Positions 1 through 5,734 of a stretch of DNA of 8,752 nt are shown one piece after another. Source of the stretch: Bacteroidales bacterium UBA4347 (lineage in GTDB: Bacteria; Bacteroidota; Bacteroidia; Bacteroidales; P3); the NCBI GenBank assembly GCA_002394185.1, contig DGTB01000099.1, positions 1 through 8,752 on the forward strand, given 5' to 3'. The notes under the pieces are model-generated. The model had not been told where the DNA came from and made no database searches. It saw only the letters and a program-made list of their open reading frames with translations. The position numbers and the translations under genes were made by a program. The number at the start of each line of letters is the position of its first letter. Position 1 is the stretch's first letter.

Positions 1-758
1 AGATGATTACCACCAGCGGCGGTGGTGCGCTGATTACTGCCAACGAGGATGAGTGGCGTGAGATCATGATGTACGCCACACAGTATCGTGAGAGCTATCC
101 GTATTATCAGCACGAGAAGATTGGCTACAACTACCGTATGAGCAATATCTGCGCCGGCATCGGTCGAGGACAGATGACGGTGGTGAACGACCACATCGCC
201 CATCACAAGCATGTGCAGGCGTTGTATGAGGAGCTGCTGAAGGATGTGAAAGGCATCAAGGTGCATTCACAACCGGTTCAAGGTTCAGGGTTAATGGTTA
301 ATGGTGTAGAGGTTCCTGTATATGACAGTAACTATTGGTTATGCACCATCACCATTGATGAGAATGTGAAGATTAAGGGTCAGGAGAATGCCTACAAAGC
401 TATTGTGACGGGTGCTGTGGGCGGTGCCGCGGGTGTGATACACGCTGCGACGAGTGCACACACCGACTGCGAGCCCAACGCCAACGTGGAGGCCCTGCGT
501 GTGCTGATGGATCAGGCTCAGATTGAGGCCCGTCCGCTGTGGAAGCCCATGCACAAGCAGCCCTGCTACCGGCATGGTTCACGGTTAATGGTTCAGGGTG
601 AAGGGTTCTATTGCGAGACTTTTGAAAATGCTATAGCTTACGTGAATGGTGTAAGTGAGTCCCTCTTCAAAGTGGGCCTGTGCCTGCCCGCGGGTCCGTA
701 TGTGACAGACGATGATGTGCGCTATATTGTGGAGACGATCAAGAGCGCGATTGTTTGA
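1..758 (+). CDS. DegT/DnrJ/EryC1/StrS-family PLP-dependent sugar aminotransferase, 3' part
   Basis: Partial gene entering from the left edge; about 251 C-terminal residues are present. The family transfers an amino group to nucleotide-linked keto-sugars for O-antigen, capsule or glycan synthesis. The visible reading begins MITTSGGGAL, the segment that directly follows the PLP-binding lysine in this family. The first two bases of the window (ag) fit the end of that AAG lysine codon. Next come the conserved GYNYRMSNI motif (residues 41-49 of the visible part), EARPLWKPMHKQP (175-187) and the C-terminal LCLPAGPYVTDDDVRYIVETIKSAI. Two stretches do not look like family sequence: about residues 91-100 and 192-203. 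Both are encoded by 7-base tandem repeats that keep the frame open (see the repeat entries). Whether the enzyme tolerates them is unknown; both sit in positions that look like variable loops. The exact sugar substrate cannot be told. Confidence 0.9.
   Translation, partial: MITTSGGGALITANEDEWREIMMYATQYRESYPYYQHEKIGYNYRMSNICAGIGRGQMTVVNDHIAHHKHVQALYEELLKDVKGIKVHSQPVQGSGLMVNGVEVPVYDSNYWLCTITIDENVKIKGQENAYKAIVTGAVGGAAGVIHAATSAHTDCEPNANVEALRVLMDQAQIEARPLWKPMHKQPCYRHGSRLMVQGEGFYCETFENAIAYVNGVSESLFKVGLCLPAGPYVTDDDVRYIVETIKSAIV
275..302 (+). repeat. Intragenic heptad array 1 (four 7-base units) in the aminotransferase
   Basis: Units read GGTTCAA, GGTTCAG, GGTTAAT, GGTTAAT, followed by a partial GGTG. 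They encode approximately VQGSGLMVN inside the aminotransferase, just before the conserved NYWLCTITID segment. The same unit variants make up the intergenic array at 1812-1969. The array is 28 bp, not a multiple of three, so adjacent bases must have compensated for the frame if it was gained after the gene arose. Confidence 0.85.
576..610 (+). repeat. Intragenic heptad array 2 (five 7-base units) in the aminotransferase
   Basis: Units read GGTTCAC, GGTTAAT, GGTTCAG, GGTGAAG, GGTTCTA. They encode roughly GSRLMVQGEGFY right after the conserved KPMHKQPCY motif and before ENAIAYVNGVSESLF. The peptide LMVQG mirrors LMVNG made by array 1. The frame in use avoids the TAA contained in the GGTTAAT units. 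Confidence 0.8.
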
Positions 759-776
759 GGAAAGAGGTCTGATGAG

Positions 777-832
777 AATGCGTGAATGTGAGAATCTGTG
801 AATATGCTAATGTGAGGATTCGTAAATGAATG
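777..832 (+). repeat. Degenerate 8-base tandem array after the aminotransferase
   Basis: Seven consecutive octamers can be aligned: AATGCGTG, AATGTGAG, AATCTGTG, AATATGCT, AATGTGAG, GATTCGTA, AATGAATG. The array starts 18 bases after the aminotransferase stop and runs to a small hairpin (GTTGG at 835-839, CCAAC at 844-848). The period is 8 rather than 7, but the composition (AATG/GTG-rich) resembles the octamer block inside waaA at 6072-6119. No gene is seen in 759-825. Confidence 0.65.
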
Positions 833-1824
833 TGGTTGGAAGTCCAACATGCAATAATGTAAGGCTGGCGCTTATGTGCGCTGGCCTTTTTTATTTGAAT
901 AAAAACAGTAATTTTAAGAGTGATGCAATAAAAACGGAATGGTTTCTGCTATCGTTTGGTCTGGTGACGGACGACGGCTACCTGACGAATGCGGGTGCGC
1001 TGTTTGCTGACGACTGTTGGTTGAGCCAGTCGCGGCTGTATTGTACGCGGTGGGACGGGCTGGAGAAGACGGATGCCGTCAACGATGCGGAGTTTAAGGG
1101 GAATATCCTGTTGCTGCTGCGCGAGGCGATGGCGTTTGCGAAGGCGAACACGCGAAAGGGCTGGGAGAAACTGCCTGACGGCAGGAGGAACAAGCCGGAG
1201 TATGCGGAGCGGGCTGTACTTGAGGGGTGCGTAAACCATCTGATTCACAGAGACTATACGGTGATGGGCGGCGAGGTGCATCTGGACATCTATGATGACC
1301 GATTGGCGCTGACTTCGCCTGGAGGGATGTACAGCGGCCAGATGGTGCAGGATGTGCCGGTGGAGGATATCTCATCACTGAGACGGAATCCGGTGCTGGC
1401 GGATGTGATGGCGCAGCTGGACTATATGGAAAAACGGGGCAGCGGCCTGAAGAAGATCTGCAATGCCACGAAGGAGCTGGAGACGTATAAAGAGGGAAGA
1501 GACCCGGTGTTTAAGTCGTCGGTGAGTCAGTTTATGACGGTCATTTACTCGATGGAGTACCAGCCGGGGAAGAGTGGTCAATTAAATGGCACATTAAGTG
1601 GCACATTAAACGGCATATTAAATGACACATTAAACGAGAAACAAAATAGAGTGCTGGATTTCATTGCTGCTTCGCCAGGTGTTCAGGCTCAAATTATTAT
1701 TGACCAACTTGCGATTCCTCGTGACACATTGAACAAGATCCTTAAGGTTCTTACGGATAGAGAACTGATTGAACGCCGAGGGAGCAAGAAGACTGGGGGA
1801 TATTATGTAAAGGTTCAGGGTTAA
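826..1824 (+). CDS. RecG-like / AlbA-family ATP-binding protein lacking its N-terminal domain (probable remnant)
   Basis: The protein resembles the C-terminal part of the Bacteroidetes AlbA_2 (Schlafen-type) putative DNA-binding/ATP-binding transcriptional regulators often named RecG-like. Visible motifs are LLSFGLVTDDGYLTNAGALFADD (about 41-63), a GHKL-ATPase-like EGCVNHLIHRDY (133-144), SPGG (164-167), RNPVLADVM (188-196), EKRGSGLKKI (202-211), a repetitive NGTL linker (254-269) and a C-terminal winged-helix region (about 275-325). Full members carry an AlbA_2 domain in front of the LTNAG segment; none is seen here. The first 25 codons from ATG 826 coincide with an intrinsic terminator and match nothing in the family, and no other ATG precedes the homologous part except codon 17, also inside the hairpin. 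The gene is probably 5'-truncated and possibly not expressed. Its TAA stop falls within the heptad array that follows. Confidence 0.7.
   Translation: MNVVGSPTCNNVRLALMCAGLFYLNKNSNFKSDAIKTEWFLLSFGLVTDDGYLTNAGALFADDCWLSQSRLYCTRWDGLEKTDAVNDAEFKGNILLLLREAMAFAKANTRKGWEKLPDGRRNKPEYAERAVLEGCVNHLIHRDYTVMGGEVHLDIYDDRLALTSPGGMYSGQMVQDVPVEDISSLRRNPVLADVMAQLDYMEKRGSGLKKICNATKELETYKEGRDPVFKSSVSQFMTVIYSMEYQPGKSGQLNGTLSGTLNGILNDTLNEKQNRVLDFIAASPGVQAQIIIDQLAIPRDTLNKILKVLTDRELIERRGSKKTGGYYVKVQG
863..892 (+). terminator. Intrinsic terminator downstream of the aminotransferase
   Basis: A 9-bp stem (GGCTGGCGC at 863-871 with GCGCTGGCC at 878-886, two G-U pairs) closes a 6-base loop and is followed directly by six T (887-892). 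The form is that of a rho-independent terminator on the + strand, about 105 bases beyond the aminotransferase stop. It lies inside the first 25 codons of the longest reading of the next gene, so that start (826) is doubtful. Confidence 0.75.
1585..1632 (+). repeat. Four 12-base in-frame repeats encoding an NGTL linker
   Basis: Four 12-bp units, each ending TTA (AATGGCACATTA, AGTGGCACATTA, AACGGCATATTA, AATGACACATTA), encode NGTL-SGTL-NGIL-NDTL, residues 254-269 of the RecG-like protein. They lie between the ATPase-like part and the winged helix. Because the unit is four codons, copy-number change would lengthen or shorten the linker without breaking the frame. Confidence 0.85.
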
Positions 1825-1969
1825 GGGTTAAGGACACTTATGGTTCATGGTTCATGATTAATGGTTCAAGATTCATGATTAATGGTTCAAGGTTCAGGAT
1901 CAATTATGGTTCATGATTAATGGTCAATTGTGGTTCAAGGTTCATGGTTAATGGTCAATTATGGTTAAT
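1812..1969 (+). repeat. Composite heptad/decamer tandem array between two gene remnants
   Basis: The stretch parses almost completely into 7-base units of form G(G/A)TT(C/A)A(N): GGTTCAG, GGTTAAG twice, then GGTTCAT, GATTAAT, GGTTCAA and relatives. Three 10-base units (GATCAATTAT at 1898, GGTCAATTGT at 1922, GGTCAATTAT at 1953) are interspersed. It supplies the stop codon of the upstream RecG-like gene (TAA 1822-1824) and both candidate start codons of the downstream cupin fragment (ATG 1920 and 1968). Apart from the array, 1825-1919 holds no gene. Confidence 0.9.
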
Positions 1970-2246
1970 GATTCCAATCAATAGACATCCAGATAAAGAC
2001 GAGCCATTTGTGATACTCCGTGGCAAAGTGAGGTCAACAACATACAATGACGATGGAAGTATTATTGAAAGTGTTGTCCTGATCCATGACGATGGCGTGT
2101 ATGGTATTGACATCCCCAAAAACGTGTGGCATAGACTTGAGTCGTTGGAGCCGGGGAGCGTTATCTTCGAGTGCAAGGAAGGGCCGTTTGTGCCGCATGA
2201 AGTGGAAGGAATACTGGAATTGAAGAGTGAAAAACGTGCATTTTAA
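1920..2246 (+). CDS. WbuC-family cupin, N-terminally truncated and fused to repeat sequence
   Basis: About 90 residues match the C-terminal cupin part of WbuC-type proteins, small metal-binding cupins encoded in O-antigen and capsule loci, whose exact role is not settled. Seen here are the first cupin motif (HPDKDEPFVILRG, 23-35), IPKNVWH (66-71) and LEPGSVIFECKEGPF (76-90). Family members normally carry another 50 or so residues in front. Here the N-terminal 16-18 residues (containing FMVNG) are translated heptad repeat, so the real 5' half is gone. The cupin motif HxH reads N21-R-H23, so one expected metal ligand is changed, while H23, E28 and H71 remain. This looks like a decaying fragment. 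It fits the upstream sugar aminotransferase as part of a former polysaccharide cluster. ATG 1968 is an alternative start, also within the array. Confidence 0.7.
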   Translation: MVNCGSRFMVNGQLWLMIPINRHPDKDEPFVILRGKVRSTTYNDDGSIIESVVLIHDDGVYGIDIPKNVWHRLESLEPGSVIFECKEGPFVPHEVEGILELKSEKRAF

Positions 2247-2293
2247 ATCAATACTGAACGGCATATGGGCTTTCTGCTCATACGTCTTTGTGC

Positions 2294-2321
2294 CGAGGTG
2301 GGAATCTCGTTGATCTTTTTT
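2294..2321 (+). terminator. Possible weak intrinsic terminator after the cupin fragment
   Basis: A 6-bp stem (CGAGGT 2294-2299 with ATCTCG 2304-2309, one G-U) closes a GGGA tetraloop and is followed, after six bases, by six T (2316-2321). A second imperfect hairpin (2261-2270 with 2276-2285, one mismatch) lies just upstream. The spacing to the T run is longer than ideal. The position between convergent genes supports a terminator role. Confidence 0.4.
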
Positions 2322-2350
2322 ACTTCTAATTTTTAAATTCTAACTTCTAA
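2322..2350 (-). repeat. Heptad array overlapping the 3' end of the EamA gene
   Basis: On the minus strand the sequence reads in 7-base steps as TTAGAAG, TTAGAAT, TTAAAAA, TTAGAAG. The first unit contains the final codons and the TAG stop (2342-2340) of the EamA permease, giving its last residues LRS. The unit sequence differs from other arrays in the window but keeps the 7-base period and the GTTA core. Confidence 0.6.
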
Positions 2351-3236
2351 GTGGGCGGCCTTGGGCGATGACCACTCCGGCGATGACTATGGTCATGCCG
2401 AGGAGCTTGGCCCAGCTGAAGGCTTCCTGGCCGATGGCTACGGCGGCGATGAGGGAGAAAACAGGGATGGCGTTGTTGAAGATGCAGGCTTCGGAGGCGC
2501 CGAGGTTGCGGACGCCGTAGTTGTAGCCGGCATAGGCGAGGGTGGAGCAGAGGAGTCCTAATACCAGAATGAGCATCAGCATCTTGGGGCTCCAGGAGAG
2601 CAGTGGTAGTGATGAGGCGTCGAAGGTGAGTACCAGCGGCAGGAAATAGGCCAGGCCTATGAGGTTCTGCCAGGTGGTGACGACGAGGGGATGGTAGTGG
2701 TCCACCACCCTGACCAGCAGTATGGTGTAAACCACTGCTATGGCGACGGCGCCGGAGAGGAACAGCAGGCCCTGGAGGGCGGTGCCTTGGAATCCGATTT
2801 CGCCGCCCAACATCAGCACCACTCCTGCAAGGGAGAGTGCCACGCCGACGATGAGAGAGGGCTTGATGCGCTGGTGGTAGGCGAGCCACATACCGAAGGG
2901 TACGAAGAGGGGGATGGTGGCTATGACCACCGAGGCCAGCGAGCCGCTGACGAGGCGCACGCCGTTGGTCTCACAGAGGTGGTAGATGAAGGGCTCGCAG
3001 AAAGCGAGGAGAAGGAACCATTTGATGTCCTGTCTGCGGATGCGCTGCAGGCGGTGGGTAAGGGCGAGGGCTGGCAGCATGACTGCCGAGGCGATGGCCA
3101 GGCGTAGGGCCACGAGCATGGTGACGGTCATGTGCTTCTCGGTGAGAAAGAGCTCCTTGGTGAGGATGAAACTGATACCCCAGAAGACGACGGAGGCTGT
3201 GATGAGTGTATAGGTGAGCAGTTTGGTGTTCTTCAA
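2340..3236 (-). CDS. EamA/DMT-superfamily inner-membrane permease
   Basis: A 298-residue, very hydrophobic protein with about ten membrane segments arranged as two EamA repeats, the size and plan of DMT-superfamily transporters (drug/metabolite efflux, amino-acid or nucleotide-sugar export). Segments can be placed from LLTYTLITASVVFWGISFIL (residues 5-24) to LLGMTIVIAGVVIAQG near the C-terminus. FWGISFILTKE near the start and the late segment with CIFNNAIPVFSLIAAVAIGQE (EamA repeat 2) are typical. The substrate cannot be inferred. It starts 47 bases after the TamL-like gene on the same strand, so it may be the last gene of that operon. That gap is AT-rich with long T runs on the + strand. The C-terminal residues and stop lie in a heptad array. 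Confidence 0.88.
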   Translation of the reverse strand: MKNTKLLTYTLITASVVFWGISFILTKELFLTEKHMTVTMLVALRLAIASAVMLPALALTHRLQRIRRQDIKWFLLLAFCEPFIYHLCETNGVRLVSGSLASVVIATIPLFVPFGMWLAYHQRIKPSLIVGVALSLAGVVLMLGGEIGFQGTALQGLLFLSGAVAIAVVYTILLVRVVDHYHPLVVTTWQNLIGLAYFLPLVLTFDASSLPLLSWSPKMLMLILVLGLLCSTLAYAGYNYGVRNLGASEACIFNNAIPVFSLIAAVAIGQEAFSWAKLLGMTIVIAGVVIAQGRPLRS

Positions 3237-3283
3237 TAGCTTAAAGGTTTAATATTGTTTTTTTACTTTTTAATTATTGATTT

Positions 3284-5734
3284 TTAGAAGGGATAGTTGA
3301 TACCGAAATTGGTGACTATCTGGTTGAATGCCCAGTGAGGCGGACGCCAGCGGTAGTCCACACCGTAGCCCGGGTCATACAGCGGAATGGCGAAGTCCAG
3401 TCGGAGGGTGGCAATGGAGATGTTGAGGCGGATGCCCAAGCCCACGCCGACGGCGATCTCCTTGAGGATATTGCCCCATTGCAGCTCGCCCCCGGGATAC
3501 TGGTCGGAGGCGTTGAGGAGCCACACGTTGCCCATATCGGCGAAGAGGGCGCCTTCGAAGATGCCTGCAATAGGGAAGCGCTCTTCGAGGTTGACGACCA
3601 GCTGGAGGTCGCCCACGCGCTCAATCATATTGTCGCCATAGTCGTAGGAGCCGGGTCCGAGGTGGCGCAGTTGCCAGGCACGCATGGTGGTGGGGCCGCC
3701 GCCGAAGAAGCTCTTTTCGTAGGGCATGGAGAGTGAGTTGCCGAAGGGGATGCCCGCACCGAGGAGCAGGCGCGCCACAAGTGTGGAGCGTTGGAAATGG
3801 TAGATATAGCGGGTGAATTCCGTATTGACACGGAAATACTGCGCAAAGGGAACCCCGAAGAGCTGATAGACACCATTGCTGTCGGACGGAGTGCCGGCAA
3901 GGAGTGAATAGCCTTTCAGCAGGTTGCCGGCGCTCTCGACGGAGAGGCGCAGGAGGGTGAAGTTGCGGCGTGTGCCGAACTGCTGGTTGCTGTAGGCGAA
4001 GTCGTAACGAGCATCCATGATGAAATGGCTGCTGTACTGGTAGTTCATGCGGAGGTCGTTGATGGCCTGCAGGCGGGCGGCGAAGTCATCGTCGATATTG
4101 ATGGTGCGGACGAAGGTGAGCTCGATGGGCAGCAGCTGATGCTGTGTGGTGTATGTGACGAGCGAAGAGCCTGGCGCCTCCAGTGAGCGGAACGACCATG
4201 TGTAACCGAAGGAGGTGTTGGCCAGGATGCGCTCGAACCAGTAGCGGTACTGGTAGCTGCCGCCGAGGTTGATGAGGGTGTGGGGGCGAGTGCGCTGCCA
4301 GTAGACGAGAGAGGAGAAGGGAAAGGCGTCGGGGACATCGAGCGAGGCGTCGAGGTTGACCTCGAAGGTGCTGAAGTTGTCGTAGAAACTCCCGCCACCA
4401 TCCTGGAGGATGAACTTGGGCAGTTCCAGGAGCAGAGAGCTCTTCACTTTCAGCAGTTCGGCACCGCCGAAGAGGTTCTTGTGTTGGTATTCGAGTGTGG
4501 TCTCGATGCCCAGGTTGCCGTTGGTGAAGAAATTGGACGAGCTGTCGGTGGCTCCGATGGGTGAGGCGTTGGTGAGCTCGAGGGAGAGGGAAATCTTCTG
4601 TTGTGTGGTGTTCAGCAGTCGCACGTGGGCGTCGACCAGCGGGATGCTGTCGGAGGAGAATGGCGACTCGGTGAAGTCGATATTGATATACTTGAAGTTG
4701 CGGAGGTTGAGGAGCGAGTTGTAGGTGTTGGTGATGCGGCTGGGGCGGTAGAGCATGCCGGGGAACATCATCATGGAGCGGCTGATAGTCTCTTTGTTGG
4801 GTGTGATGCGTTTGGTGACGTCGGAGACGAAGTTGAACTCGAACTGGCGGTGCAGACCGGCATAGTTGAACTGGGTGGTGTCGAGGGTGACCTCGCCGTT
4901 GCGGATGCCCGCGGTGCTGTTGGGGAAGATGTAGATGTTATTGATGTGGTATTTGCGCAGGTTGCGGCTGTCGACGAAGACATCGACGGAGAGGCGTCGG
5001 TCGTTGTAGGTGGTGTCGACTAAGAAGGTGATGTTGTCCACGGCGGCGTGGTAGTAGCCTTCTTCGCGCAGCAGTGATACCAGTCGTGACCGTTCCGCCG
5101 CCATGATTTCCTGGTCGTAGTAGGTGCCGGCCTTCAAGGGCGACGAGGGCTGCCATTTGTCGATAAGGCCGCGGATGGTATCGTTCTGTGTATGGTATAT
5201 CACCTCTTCGACGAGGTAGCGGTGGGTGGCGGTGAGGTGGTATCCGATGGCTATTTTCTTGCCCTCCATCTCGAGTGTGTCGAAGGTGACGGTGGAGTGG
5301 AAGCACCCCTTGGACTCTAACAGCCCTTGCAGCTGGCGGGCCGTGCGGCGGGCCTTGTCCTCTTCATAGACCACCGGAGCCTGGCCCAGGCGGCGCCAGT
5401 AGTTGCCCCAGAAGGAGCTGTCGGAGGGGGAGGCGATAGAGTAGATCCACATGCCCACGGGAAGCCAGCGGATGCCGAAAACCTTGGAGTTGCGCCGCTG
5501 GAGGTAGTAGTTCTCCGAGTTTTTGAGAGCGTCTCTCACCTCGGGGGGCACCTCCGAACTGTCGGCCATCACCACGGTCTGCACAGTCTCGTCTAAACGG
5601 TGGCCGCCGTCGGGGATATATCGGTTGGTATAGCAGGAGGTCAGCAGAAGGAAAGAAAGGGGGAAAAGGAGAAGCAGGCTGCCGCGAAGCGACAACCGTC
5701 GGATGCATCTTCTATGTCGGTGGTCATTTCTCAT
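3284..5734 (-). CDS. TamL-like BamA/TamA (Omp85) family outer-membrane lipoprotein
   Basis: An 816-residue protein of the Omp85 superfamily. After a basic N-terminus and hydrophobic stretch (residues 19-31) comes a lipobox LLTSC with the lipidated cysteine at 34. This combination is known for the Bacteroidetes TamA-like proteins called TamL. The N-terminal half (about 90-330) looks like POTRA-type alpha/beta repeats. The C-terminal half is a surface antigen/D15 barrel rich in alternating aromatic strands. FFGGGPTTMRAWQLRHLGPGSY (676-697) holds the family's conserved barrel-interior motif (MRAW at 684-687 in the place of VRGF/Y), and the chain ends in phenylalanine, as outer-membrane barrels do. 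The expected role is inserting or translocating envelope proteins together with a TamB-like partner, which is not in this window. The start ATG overlaps the end of waaA by 11 bp, suggesting translational coupling. Confidence 0.9.
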   Translation of the reverse strand: MRNDHRHRRCIRRLSLRGSLLLLFPLSFLLLTSCYTNRYIPDGGHRLDETVQTVVMADSSEVPPEVRDALKNSENYYLQRRNSKVFGIRWLPVGMWIYSIASPSDSSFWGNYWRRLGQAPVVYEEDKARRTARQLQGLLESKGCFHSTVTFDTLEMEGKKIAIGYHLTATHRYLVEEVIYHTQNDTIRGLIDKWQPSSPLKAGTYYDQEIMAAERSRLVSLLREEGYYHAAVDNITFLVDTTYNDRRLSVDVFVDSRNLRKYHINNIYIFPNSTAGIRNGEVTLDTTQFNYAGLHRQFEFNFVSDVTKRITPNKETISRSMMMFPGMLYRPSRITNTYNSLLNLRNFKYINIDFTESPFSSDSIPLVDAHVRLLNTTQQKISLSLELTNASPIGATDSSSNFFTNGNLGIETTLEYQHKNLFGGAELLKVKSSLLLELPKFILQDGGGSFYDNFSTFEVNLDASLDVPDAFPFSSLVYWQRTRPHTLINLGGSYQYRYWFERILANTSFGYTWSFRSLEAPGSSLVTYTTQHQLLPIELTFVRTINIDDDFAARLQAINDLRMNYQYSSHFIMDARYDFAYSNQQFGTRRNFTLLRLSVESAGNLLKGYSLLAGTPSDSNGVYQLFGVPFAQYFRVNTEFTRYIYHFQRSTLVARLLLGAGIPFGNSLSMPYEKSFFGGGPTTMRAWQLRHLGPGSYDYGDNMIERVGDLQLVVNLEERFPIAGIFEGALFADMGNVWLLNASDQYPGGELQWGNILKEIAVGVGLGIRLNISIATLRLDFAIPLYDPGYGVDYRWRPPHWAFNQIVTNFGINYPF

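Noticed and set aside
2261..2285. Imperfect hairpin considered as an integron attC or insertion-sequence end
   Set aside because: No integrase, transposase or target duplication is visible nearby, and conserved attC core sites are absent. It is more likely part of the region between convergent genes.
3237..3283. T-rich gap between the TamL-like and EamA genes as a terminator or another heptad array
   Set aside because: No stem precedes a T run on the minus strand, and a 7-base period cannot be followed convincingly through it.
2361..5596. Many long open frames on the + strand opposite the EamA and TamL-like genes
   Set aside because: Their translations are low-complexity (G/E/V/D-rich) without motifs, and they mirror strongly supported minus-strand genes.
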